In this document: one piece after another, positions 6,788 through 13,944 of the stretch
How positions within the stretch are numbered: the first letter of the stretch is position 1
Layout: every line of letters starts with the position of its first letter
Assembly (NCBI GenBank): GCA_900770075.1
Contig: CAAGIZ010000093.1
Coordinates: forward strand, 1 to 15,892
From: Spirochaetia bacterium
GTDB taxonomy: Bacteria; Spirochaetota; Spirochaetia; Treponematales; Treponemataceae
Length of the DNA: 15,892 nt
Direction of reading: 5' to 3'
Translations under genes and position numbers: made by a program
Notes under the pieces: model-generated
The model's input: the letters and a program-made list of their open reading frames with translations, nothing else
Database searches by the model: none
What the model was told of the DNA's origin: nothing

Positions 6788-7654
6788 ATGAAAATCAGTA
6801 AAATCGGAATTTGTGCAGTTGCCTGCCTCAGTATTCTTGCCGGAGATTTGTGGGCATGGGGAAAAAAGACTACAAAAATCAAGGATCCCATAACGGTAAT
6901 TTCTCGGGAAGCAGGTTCTGGAACCCGCGGAGCATTCATCGAACTTTTCGGCGTTGAAGTAAAAAATGCTCAGGGTAAGAAAGTGGACATGACAGTTGAT
7001 TCTGCCGACATCACAAACAGCACGGAAGTAGTAATCACCTCCGTTGCCGGAAATCCTTCTTCCATCGGCTACATTTCTTTGGGTTCCCTCAACTCAACCG
7101 TAAAGGCCGTTCAGATTGACGGAGCCACCGCTTCTGTTGCAAACATCAAAAATGGTTCCTACAAGGTAAGCCGCCCCTTCAACATCGTCACAAAAGACAG
7201 CCTTTCACCTGCCGCTGAAGAATTCAAGAGATTTATCCTTTCTGAAGACGGACAGGCAATCGTAGAGAAAAAAGGCTACATTTCAGCCGTTAAAAACCCT
7301 AAATACCTGCCGAACGTAAAATCAGGAAAAGTTACTGTTGCAGGTTCTTCTTCAGTTTTCCCTGTAATGGAAAAACTTGCAGAAGCCTTTAAGGAAGTAA
7401 ACCCTGGAATAGTCGTTGAAGTTTCTCAGAGCGACTCTACAACCGGCGTAAACAGCGCAATTCAGGGGGTGTGCGACATCGGAATGGCAAGCCGCGGCCT
7501 TAAATCAAGCGAAACAGGCGTAACGGCAGACAAAATTGCCATAGACGGAATCGCAGTAATCGTAAACAAAAACAACCCTGTAACAACCCTTTCAAAGGAT
7601 CAGGTTCGCAAGGTGTTCGTTGGCGAAGTGACAAAGTGGAGCCAGCTTAACTAG
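6788..7654 (+). CDS. pstS: Phosphate ABC transporter substrate-binding protein PstS, circularly permuted order
   Basis: A 288-residue periplasmic phosphate-binding protein; GGAGG (6777-6781) sets the start at 6788, not the in-frame upstream TTG at 6698. Residues 1-23 form a signal peptide (cleavage near LWA/W) with no good lipobox. Segment order is unusual. Residues 34-170 match the second half of ordinary PstS: ITVISREAGSGTRGAF, then IGYISLG, VSRPFNIVTK, and FILSEDGQAIVEKKGYISA. Residues 181-288 match the first half: KVTVAGSSSVFPVMEKLAEAF, SDSTTG, DIGMASR, DGIAVIVN and a final VFVGEVTKWSQLN. In canonical PstS the W-x-x-L/V segment precedes SREAGSGT; here that join is cut to make new ends, and the old ends are linked through about 170-180. 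All phosphate-loop segments are present, so binding is likely retained. It heads the pst operon. Confidence 0.9.
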   Translation: MKISKIGICAVACLSILAGDLWAWGKKTTKIKDPITVISREAGSGTRGAFIELFGVEVKNAQGKKVDMTVDSADITNSTEVVITSVAGNPSSIGYISLGSLNSTVKAVQIDGATASVANIKNGSYKVSRPFNIVTKDSLSPAAEEFKRFILSEDGQAIVEKKGYISAVKNPKYLPNVKSGKVTVAGSSSVFPVMEKLAEAFKEVNPGIVVEVSQSDSTTGVNSAIQGVCDIGMASRGLKSSETGVTADKIAIDGIAVIVNKNNPVTTLSKDQVRKVFVGEVTKWSQLN

Positions 7655-7661
7655 AATTTTC

Positions 7662-7710
7662 AGGGGAGTTGTCTGATAAGCGTTGTCAGCAGCTCCTTTG
7701 AAATTTTTTT
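7662..7710 (+). terminator. Terminator-like hairpin between pstS and pstC
   Basis: A stem of about 14 pairs, with wobbles and one bulge (7662-7674 against 7686-7699), is followed after GAAA by a seven-T run (7704-7710). Partial termination here would give more PstS than membrane components, the usual stoichiometry for binding-protein transporters. Confidence 0.6.
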
Positions 7711-7732
7711 ATTATTTTTTGCAGGGAAAATT

Positions 7733-8578
7733 TTGAAAACTAAACTGGAATCGACAATGAAACTGATTTTTCTGCTGACGGCAAGCGTAAGCGTTGCGGC
7801 AGTTGTGCTGATTTGCTTTTTTATGTTTGCAAACGGCACGCCTGCAATGCAGAAAATCGGTTTCGGAAACTTTTTATTGGGAAACAAATGGAAGCCGGAA
7901 CTGGATCTGTACGGAATTTTTCCGATGATTATCGGAAGTTTTGTGGTAACGGCCGGTGCAATTGTCCTTGGCGTGCCCCTTGGAGTTATGACGGCGATTT
8001 TTATGGCAAGGTTTTGCCCTGAAAAGATTTATCCTGCCTTCAAGCACGGAGTAAAACTTTTGGCGGGAATCCCTTCCGTCGTATACGGATTTTTCGGACT
8101 GACGGCTATCGTTCCCCTTATCCGCAATATTTTCGGCGGCAGCGGTACCAGCATACTGGCAGCTTCCATCGTGCTTGCCATAATGATTTTGCCCACCGTA
8201 ATAAGCGTAAGCGAAACTTCCATAAGGGCGGTTCCCGAACTTTACTTTGAAGGCTCCCTGGCTTTGGGAGCGTGTAAAGAGCGCAGCGTTTTCTTTGCAG
8301 AGCTGCCGGCGGCAAAGTCCGGCATAATTGCAGGGATAATTCTGGGCGTGGGACGTGCTGTCGGAGAAACCATGGCGGTCATAATGGTGGCAGGAAACCA
8401 GGCAGTTATGCCCAGCAGCCTTGTTAAGGGAATACGAACCCTTACGGCAAACATCGTTCTGGAAATGGGCTATGCGGCCGGCCTGCACAGGGAAGCCCTG
8501 ATTGCAACATCTGTCGTCCTGTTCTTCTTTATTCTGATCATAAACTTTACTTTTATGGTTACGAAGAAAAAGGCCTGA
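7733..8578 (+). CDS. pstC: Phosphate ABC transporter permease PstC
   Basis: A 281-residue inner-membrane permease that pairs with PstA to form the phosphate channel. It shows about six helices; the first spans roughly 10-33, and four or more cross the 62-280 core. Typical PstC signatures are present: GIPSVVYGFFGL (112-123), MILPTVISVSETSI (151-164), an EAA-like coupling loop that contacts PstB (about 173-193, FEGSLALGACKERSVFF), and GRAVGETMAVIMVAGN (207-222). The TTG start at 7733 has AGGGA (7723-7727) at a good distance and gives a charged N-terminus; ATG 7757 is the alternative, with a poorer ribosome site. It lies 78 bases after pstS, across a terminator-like hairpin, and 24 bases before pstA. 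Confidence 0.92.
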   Translation: MKTKLESTMKLIFLLTASVSVAAVVLICFFMFANGTPAMQKIGFGNFLLGNKWKPELDLYGIFPMIIGSFVVTAGAIVLGVPLGVMTAIFMARFCPEKIYPAFKHGVKLLAGIPSVVYGFFGLTAIVPLIRNIFGGSGTSILAASIVLAIMILPTVISVSETSIRAVPELYFEGSLALGACKERSVFFAELPAAKSGIIAGIILGVGRAVGETMAVIMVAGNQAVMPSSLVKGIRTLTANIVLEMGYAAGLHREALIATSVVLFFFILIINFTFMVTKKKA

Positions 8579-8602
8579 AAGTAATTTCTGGAGGAACTTA
8601 AA

Positions 8603-9433
8603 ATGAACCAGACAAAACAATCTGCATTTTTTAGGCTTGCTTTGTGGACTTGTGCCATTGTTACGGCTGTCATCATCGGGGGACTGGTGATTTATATTCT
8701 GGCAAAAGGCTTGCTGAACATAAGACCTTCCCTTTTTTCCCTGCATTACACCAGCGAAAATGCCTCGGTTTTTCCTGCACTGGTAAACACTGTGATTGTG
8801 CTGGTTGTTTCGCTCGTTATGGCGGTTCCTGTTGGCGTAGGGGCGGCAATCTATCTTGCCGAATACGCTAAGACAGGAAATATCTTTGTTAGGATTATAA
8901 GAATTACGGCAGAAACCCTTACAGGCATTCCTTCGATTGTCTACGGTCTGTTCGGGCTTTTGTTTTTTGTTACGGCATTAAAATGGCAGTTTTCCCTTCT
9001 GGCAGGCTGTTGTACTCTGGCCATTATGATTTTGCCGGTAATAATGCGCACTTCTGAGGAAGCACTTTTGTGTGTACCAGTAACTTACAGGGAAGCAAGC
9101 TTTGGTCTTGGGGCAGGAAAATTGCGCACTGTGTTTAAGACTGTCCTGCCAGTGGCCATTCCTGGAATTGTAAACGGAATTGTACTTAGCGTAGGAAGAA
9201 TTATTGGAGAAACTGCTGCCCTGCTGTATACGGCGGGAACTGTTGCCCATATTCCTAAAAACCTTATGGGAAGCGGACGAACCCTTGCGGTGCATCTTTA
9301 TTCCCTTTGGTGCGAAGGTCTTAGGACAGAACAGGCTTATGCCACAGCAGTTGTCCTTCTTTTGTTTGTAATCCTGTTGAATTTCATCTCCGGAAAGATA
9401 GAAGATGCGATGACGAAAAGTGGGATGGCGTAG
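8603..9433 (+). CDS. pstA: Phosphate ABC transporter permease PstA
   Basis: A 276-residue inner-membrane permease, partner of PstC. GGAGG (8590-8594) supports ATG 8603. Motifs include GIPSIVYGLFGLLFF (108-122), MILPVIMRTSEEAL (142-155), the coupling loop REASFGLGAGKLRTVFKTVLP (163-183, key residues Glu164 and Gly168), and GRIIGETAALLYTAG (198-212). Six helices are expected and the hydrophobic pattern agrees. The natural family ending appears to be near residue 268. The final SGMA and the TAG come from AGTGGGATGGCGTAG, the first of three AGTGGGATG units (9419, 9436, 9458) that open a GC-rich repeat block. The 3' end therefore seems to have been rewritten by that block; function is unlikely to suffer because only the cytoplasmic tail changes. 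Confidence 0.92.
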   Translation: MNQTKQSAFFRLALWTCAIVTAVIIGGLVIYILAKGLLNIRPSLFSLHYTSENASVFPALVNTVIVLVVSLVMAVPVGVGAAIYLAEYAKTGNIFVRIIRITAETLTGIPSIVYGLFGLLFFVTALKWQFSLLAGCCTLAIMILPVIMRTSEEALLCVPVTYREASFGLGAGKLRTVFKTVLPVAIPGIVNGIVLSVGRIIGETAALLYTAGTVAHIPKNLMGSGRTLAVHLYSLWCEGLRTEQAYATAVVLLLFVILLNFISGKIEDAMTKSGMA

Positions 9434-9756
9434 CCAGTGGGATGTGCTGTGCCCACCAGTGGGATGGGCTACGCCCACCCACGTAGTTTCGGTGCTGCGC
9501 ACCAAAACTAGTTTATTTACGTGTGCGCCGGGGATGGCCATAAATGCCCACCCACTGCGAGTTTGTGTGCTACGCACTCAAACTCGGCGCACGGCCTTGC
9601 CTGCGGCAGGGATCACGGGGATTGGGCAGAGCCCAACCCCTTCGAGTTTGCAACGGCAAACTCGAAGCACCGCCGGAGGCGTTCTGGAGCGGGGGGAAGC
9701 TTTGCTTCACTCCGCGGAAGAATGGAGCGCGTAGACGCGGAAGTGCGGAAAGCCTG
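9419..9756. repeat. GC-rich modular hairpin element, copy A (within the pst operon)
   Basis: A block of consecutive short hairpins with mostly three- or four-base loops. Examples: an 11-bp stem around TGC starting near 9485; a 13-bp stem with one mismatch around TAC starting near 9557; GGGATTGGGC with GCCCAACCCC near 9618; and a perfect 12-bp stem around AACG, arms about 9640-9651 and 9656-9667. It opens with three AGTGGGATG units. Its 3' part, 9681-9756, matches 14606-14680 at 70 of 76 positions by hand, and linkers GATCACGGGGAT and CTCGGCGCACGGC also recur there. Open frames across it (for example 9420-9734 and 9521-9958) encode nothing recognisable and are by-products of the GC content. 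The gap between pstA and pstB is otherwise empty. Confidence 0.8.
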
Positions 9757-9840
9757 GTTTTTTGGCTGCCCGGTTCCTGCCCTTGTGGAAGGAAGCGGGG
9801 AGGCAAAAAAGCCGCCAAAAAAAATTAGAAAGGAAAAAAT

Positions 9841-10614
9841 ATGGAACAGAACAGCAATTTTCCTAAAGCCAAGATTTCCATACGGAACTTTGATTTGTTT
9901 TATGGAAATTTTCAGGCTCTACATTCGATTGATATGGATATTCCCGAAAAAAAGATAACGGCCTTTATCGGGCCCAGCGGCTGTGGTAAGTCCACCCTGC
10001 TAAAATCTTTAAACAGAATGAACGACCTGGTGGAAAACTGTCGTATTCACGGGGAAGTTTTGGTGGACGGCGAGAATATCTACAGTGGATGCGACGTAAA
10101 TCTGCTTAGAAAGAAGGTGGGTATGGTTTTTCAGAAGCCTAATCCTTTTCCAATGAGCATCTACAACAATATTGCCTATGGACCGAGGACTCACGGTATT
10201 ACAAAAAAATCGGAACTGGACGAAATCGTGGAAAAATCCCTCAGGGGGGCGGCTATCTGGGACGAGGTTAAGGACAGACTTAACAAAAGTGCTCTGGGGA
10301 TGAGCGGTGGTCAGCAGCAGAGACTTTGCATTGCCCGGGCTCTGGCGGTTAATCCGGAAGTTTTGCTGATGGACGAACCTACTTCGGCTCTGGATCCTAT
10401 TTCTACCGGAAAAATTGAAGAACTGTGCGACCAGCTGCGCAAGGATTTGACGATTGTCATTGTAACCCACAACATGCAGCAGGCGGCCAGAATCAGCGAC
10501 AGGACGGCGTTTTTTCTCCTTGGTAAGGTTGTGGAATACGGCGAAACGGAACAGATTTTTTCTACTCCAAGGGATAAAAAGACTGAGGAGTACATTACCG
10601 GTCGCTTCGGTTGA
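9841..10614 (+). CDS. pstB: Phosphate ABC transporter ATP-binding protein PstB
   Basis: A 257-residue cytoplasmic ATPase that drives PstCA. All ABC motifs are intact: Walker A GPSGCGKST (44-52), Q-loop VFQKPNPFPMSIYNN (96-110, the PstB-type sequence), signature MSGGQQQR (154-161), Walker B LLMDEPTSALDP (175-186), and H-loop His210 in VTHNMQQA. The ending EQIFSTPRDKKTEEYITGRFG is typical of PstB, and the length is normal. AAAGGA about six bases upstream supports ATG 9841. It is separated from pstA by 407 bases of repeat-rich DNA, unusual for a pst operon, with no clear promoter seen in that gap. A short hairpin (ACCG...CGGT) over its stop codon is followed by six T residues, perhaps a weak attenuator before phoU. 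Confidence 0.96.
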   Translation: MEQNSNFPKAKISIRNFDLFYGNFQALHSIDMDIPEKKITAFIGPSGCGKSTLLKSLNRMNDLVENCRIHGEVLVDGENIYSGCDVNLLRKKVGMVFQKPNPFPMSIYNNIAYGPRTHGITKKSELDEIVEKSLRGAAIWDEVKDRLNKSALGMSGGQQQRLCIARALAVNPEVLLMDEPTSALDPISTGKIEELCDQLRKDLTIVIVTHNMQQAARISDRTAFFLLGKVVEYGETEQIFSTPRDKKTEEYITGRFG

Positions 10615-10676
10615 TTTTTTGAAAGGATATCTGTTTTTGGGAAGTGCGCTTAGTCGCAGGCAAAAAGGGGGAAATA

Positions 10677-11339
10677 ATGAGAACCAGGTTTGAAAACCAG
10701 CTAAAAGAACTGAACGATGCACTGATTTTTCTTGGAGCAGAATGTGAAGACTGTCTTACTTATTCCATGCAGGCTCTGGTTACCGGGCAGAAGCTTATGA
10801 TTGATCGGGCGATGGAATGTGAAAAAAATACCGACACTAAAAAGCGGGAAATTCAGGCCATGTGCATGAGGATTTTGCAGCAGCAGCAGCCGGTTGCCGG
10901 GGATTTGAGGGTTGTAAGCGCAGCCCTCCGCATGATTATCGACATGGAGCGGATTGCTGACCAGGGAAGCGACATTGCAGAGATTTCCAGCCACGTGGAT
11001 TTTACAAAAAGTGAATTCAACAAGCTGCTTACGAAAATGGCGGACATTACGATAAAAATGCTGAATACGGCGGTTTCTGCCTTTGTAAAGCGGGATTCTG
11101 ACATTGCTGCCAGCGTGGAAGCCATGGACGATGAAGTGGATGCGCTTTTTTTGAAGGAAAAGAATATTCTTGTTGAGATGATGAGCGGAAGCGAAAAAAC
11201 TGACGAAAAAACTGCGGAACAGATGCTTGAAACTCTTATGATTGCAAAGTATTTTGAAAGGATAGGCGACCACACCGTAAACATTGCTCATTCGGTGCTT
11301 GGTATGCTGGACGATGGAACCGGCCGCAGACAGGGGTAA
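10677..11339 (+). CDS. phoU: Phosphate signalling protein PhoU
   Basis: A 220-residue all-helical cytoplasmic protein with two PhoU repeats. Their metal-binding signatures are visible: DMERIADQGSDIAEI at 89-103 and AKYFERIGDHTVNIAHSV at 190-207. PhoU links the Pst transporter to the PhoR kinase and represses the Pho response when phosphate is ample. The start at 10677 is preferred because AGGGGG lies six to eleven bases upstream; the longer reading from 10644 adds an unconserved extension. It follows pstB by 62 bases and precedes phoB by 70, in a gap that contains a hairpin. Length is normal for the family. Confidence 0.95.
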   Translation: MRTRFENQLKELNDALIFLGAECEDCLTYSMQALVTGQKLMIDRAMECEKNTDTKKREIQAMCMRILQQQQPVAGDLRVVSAALRMIIDMERIADQGSDIAEISSHVDFTKSEFNKLLTKMADITIKMLNTAVSAFVKRDSDIAASVEAMDDEVDALFLKEKNILVEMMSGSEKTDEKTAEQMLETLMIAKYFERIGDHTVNIAHSVLGMLDDGTGRRQG

Positions 11340-11354
11340 AACAGGTGTAAAAAA

Positions 11355-11381
11355 CGGGACTGTCCCAAAAGTACAGTCCTG
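11355..11381 (+). other. Hairpin between phoU and phoB
   Basis: GGACTGT (11357-11363) pairs with ACAGTCC (11373-11379), and two more pairs (one wobble) extend the stem. There is no T-run, so it is not a standard terminator; it may be an mRNA processing or stabilising element. An alternative small fold, GGGAC-T-GTCCC (11356-11366), competes with it. Confidence 0.5.
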
Positions 11382-11409
11382 CAAATGTCTGACAGCTGGG
11401 GGAGCGCGT

Positions 11410-12114
11410 ATGAAAATTTTAATTACCGATGATGAAGAGCCTATCCGGGAACTCATAAAATACAATGTCGAAAAAAACGGATACGAAACGGTCTGTGCAG
11501 AAAATGCCCTGCAGGCGGTTCAGCTTGCCCGGTCAGAAAAACCTGCCCTCCTCATCTTAGACCTTATGCTGCCTGACATGAGCGGTCTTGACGTCTGCCG
11601 GATTCTTAAAGGCGACGAGTCTACCCGCTCCATTCCCATCATCATGGTTACTGCAAAGACCGAAGAAAGCGACATTGTGACCGGTCTTGAACTGGGGGCG
11701 GACGACTACATAACAAAGCCTTTTTCTCCTAAAGTCCTGCTGGCACGCATCCTTTCCGTGCTCCGGCGCAGCCAGAATTACAATTCCGGGGCAACATCTG
11801 GCGATGTTTTGACGGCGGGGCCTGTTTCTGTGGATATTCCCCGGCACGAAGTTCTAGTTGAAGGACAAAGAACGGACTTTACTGCCACGGAGTTTGCCAT
11901 TCTAGAGCATCTTGTGCGGCATGCAGGGCAGGTTTTTTCCCGCCAGCAGATAATAAATGCCATAAAGGGGTCGGATTACCCGGTTACGGAAAGAGCCATA
12001 GACGTGCAGATTTTAAGCATAAGGCATAAACTTGCCGATGCCGGCTGCCGGGAGATGATTGAAACGATTCGCGGTGTGGGCTACAGGTTTTACGGTGAAG
12101 GGGACGGCGAATAG
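11410..12114 (+). CDS. phoB: Phosphate regulon response regulator PhoB/PhoP
   Basis: A 234-residue OmpR-family regulator. The receiver has Asp7/Asp8, phospho-acceptor Asp51 in LLILDLMLPDMSG, Thr81 and Lys103 in DDYITKPF. The C-terminal winged helix runs from about 135 to 230 (DFTATEFAILEHLVRH, SRQQIINAI, the recognition segment ERAIDVQILSIRHKL, and IRGVGYRF). Phosphorylated by PhoR under phosphate starvation, it should activate pst transcription, perhaps through the direct repeat at 6631. ATG 11410 is preceded by GGGGGAG at a good distance; the longer open frame from 11284 overlaps phoU and is rejected. The stop is directly followed by the ATG of phoR. Identification as PhoB rests on family plus pst-phoU context. 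Confidence 0.93.
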   Translation: MKILITDDEEPIRELIKYNVEKNGYETVCAENALQAVQLARSEKPALLILDLMLPDMSGLDVCRILKGDESTRSIPIIMVTAKTEESDIVTGLELGADDYITKPFSPKVLLARILSVLRRSQNYNSGATSGDVLTAGPVSVDIPRHEVLVEGQRTDFTATEFAILEHLVRHAGQVFSRQQIINAIKGSDYPVTERAIDVQILSIRHKLADAGCREMIETIRGVGYRFYGEGDGE

Positions 12115-13614
12115 ATGAAAAAAAACAGAAGCGTTTCCATAGCCGTACTTTTGTTCGTGCTCAACGGTCTTTTTTTGAGCTGCGGATTTTTTTATCTTTT
12201 AAAACAGAACATTCTTTCCGTGCGGGAAGTGACGGAAAAACAGACGGAAGAAAACCTTCGGATTTTTGGCAGGTCTTTTGTGAACGTGGTGGCGGAATGG
12301 ATTGACGAAGGTAAAAATCTTGATTCCTTCCTGAAGAAATTTAATTTTGGGGAGGGAGCCGGGCTTTTTTCTGACAGTGCAGAAAATTTTGAGGGAAGGG
12401 AATTCAGGATTACGGTGGTTGCCCCTGACGGAACTGTGGCCGGAGATTCCGAGGCGGAGAACATTCACCTTTTGGAAAACCATAAAGACCGGGAAGAAAT
12501 TTCGGCAGCCCTGTCCGGCAGCGAGGGCAGTGCAGTGCGGAAAAGCACCGTTTCCAAGGACAGCGTGGTGTACTACGCCCTGCCCGTGCAGACAGAAAAG
12601 GGAATTTATGCCGTACGGCTTTCCGTGCCCCTTTCCATGGCGGTGTATTTTCCGGCAAATTCAAAAAAGCAGATTGCAAAGACAATGCTTGCAGTTTTTG
12701 TGGTGATTGCTTTTTTGACTTTTATAGTTTCTGCTTACATAGTGCACCAGATAAAAAAACTGGAAACTCTTTCCGGCGAGTACAAGAACGGCAATTTTGA
12801 CGCAAAGAGCACGGTCAGCGGCCCCAAGGAACTGAGAAAGCTGGGCAACCGGATGGAAGTTATGGCGACGGAACTTAAACGACTTGAGCAGGTGCGCAAG
12901 GACTTTGTTTCCAATGTTTCCCACGAGCTGAAAACCCCCGTCACTTCGATAAACGGTTTTACTGAAACTTTACTGGACGGTGCCATAGATGACCGGGGTA
13001 CGGCGATGCATTTTTTGCAGATAATAAAAATTCAGTGCATGCGCCTTATGTCGATTATCGAGGACTTGCTGACCCTTTCCCGGCTGGAAAAAGACAACAA
13101 AAAGCCGGAAACCATGAGGCGAGATGTTTTGAATGTCGTAAAGCAGGTCTGCGCTCGGTTCATGGACAAGGCAGCGGCAAAAAACATAAGGGTTTTGTAT
13201 TCCGTAGAAACAGGGGAGAGAGGCAGGGTGCAGTCAGTTTTCTGCATGCTCAACGAAGGTCTTTTTGACGAGGCTTTGGGAAACCTGATTGATAATGCCA
13301 TAAAATACTGTCCTGAAAAAACCGACGTGGAATGTAAGGTAAAACTCTTTGCTACAAAAAATATGGTTCAGATTTCGGTGGAAGACAACGGAACGGGAAT
13401 TCCTGAAGAGTTCAGGGAACGGATTTTTGAACGGTTTTACAGAATAGACAAGGGAAGGAGTCGGGATATGGGCGGAACCGGCCTTGGGCTTTCCATTGCA
13501 GCCCACATAATAAAAGCCCACGATGGAAAACTCTACGTAACCGACAGACAGGACAAAAAACAGGGAGCCTGTTTTGTAATAGAGCTCCCTGTAATCAGCG
13601 TGTCTGAAGACTGA
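12115..13614 (+). CDS. phoR: Phosphate regulon sensor histidine kinase PhoR
   Basis: A 499-residue membrane kinase, partner of PhoB (zero-base spacing). Order: helix 1 (8-30); extracytoplasmic region 31-185 with a PAS-like stretch (FRITVVAPDGTVAGDSE, 97-113) as in Gram-positive-type PhoR/WalK sensors; helix 2 (187-210); HAMP (about 211-262); H-box FVSNVSHELKTPVTSI with His270; N-box NLIDNAIKYCP (390-400); G1 EDNGTGIPEE (423-432); F-box IFERFYRID (437-445); G2 GGTGLGLS (453-460). It should phosphorylate PhoB when phosphate is scarce, probably under control of PhoU and the Pst complex. The long extracytoplasmic domain differs from E. coli PhoR, which has almost none, so an extra external signal is possible. 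No strong terminator is visible after it. Confidence 0.94.
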   Translation: MKKNRSVSIAVLLFVLNGLFLSCGFFYLLKQNILSVREVTEKQTEENLRIFGRSFVNVVAEWIDEGKNLDSFLKKFNFGEGAGLFSDSAENFEGREFRITVVAPDGTVAGDSEAENIHLLENHKDREEISAALSGSEGSAVRKSTVSKDSVVYYALPVQTEKGIYAVRLSVPLSMAVYFPANSKKQIAKTMLAVFVVIAFLTFIVSAYIVHQIKKLETLSGEYKNGNFDAKSTVSGPKELRKLGNRMEVMATELKRLEQVRKDFVSNVSHELKTPVTSINGFTETLLDGAIDDRGTAMHFLQIIKIQCMRLMSIIEDLLTLSRLEKDNKKPETMRRDVLNVVKQVCARFMDKAAAKNIRVLYSVETGERGRVQSVFCMLNEGLFDEALGNLIDNAIKYCPEKTDVECKVKLFATKNMVQISVEDNGTGIPEEFRERIFERFYRIDKGRSRDMGGTGLGLSIAAHIIKAHDGKLYVTDRQDKKQGACFVIELPVISVSED

Positions 13615-13944
13615 ATGTTTCCCTTATTTTGAAACTTTTACATAGTTTACGTTTATGCCTGAAGCGGTAGACATAAGGTAGTAAGTATCGTAAAACGGAA
13701 AAATAGTTTTTTGTGCAGAATTTGTATTTTAACGACATTTTATAAAGAATTTTTATAAAGCTTTGAATTTTTCTGTTGTCGTTATTGTTGAAAATTAAAA
13801 ATCTCCAGCAGAAACCCAGCGGTTTTGTTTTGCAGGGGCGGGTTGCCCAAAAGTACGCTATATACGGTGCACCGTGTCTGGTGCCGCTGATACTTGTCAG
13901 GCAGCCCTTCCTTCAGTTTTTTTATGAGGGAACCTCTAAAAACT
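13615..13944. other. Intergenic region after phoR without a supported gene
   Basis: About 330 bases separate phoR from the convergent acetyltransferase. An AT-rich part holds an 8-bp inverted repeat, TAACGACA (13730-13737) with TGTCGTTA (13777-13784), enclosing a direct repeat TTTATAAAG (13739-13747 and 13752-13760). A GC-richer part (about 13821-13920) includes a 12-base palindrome, ACGGTGCACCGT. Short open stretches on both strands match nothing I recognise. I see no tRNA or clear terminator. Confidence 0.5.

Noticed and set aside
7874..8746. 290-codon minus strand frame opposite pstC and pstA
   Set aside because: It is a shadow of two clearly recognised permease genes and encodes a low-plausibility His/Ser/Arg-rich sequence.
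9420..9958. Several overlapping open frames between pstA and pstB on both strands
   Set aside because: They lie in the GC-rich hairpin block, lack ribosome sites, overlap pstB or each other, and their sequence follows the repeat modules rather than a protein family.
13561..13591. 8-bp inverted repeat CAGGGAGC/GCTCCCTG near the end of phoR as a terminator
   Set aside because: It lies inside the coding sequence, has a 15-base loop and no T-run; probably coincidental.
13624..13725. 33-codon open stretch on the minus strand ending at TAA (13624-13626)
   Set aside because: The translation looks superficially protein-like, but it has no start or ribosome site, is bounded by a stop, and I cannot assign it to a family; such a length is expected by chance.
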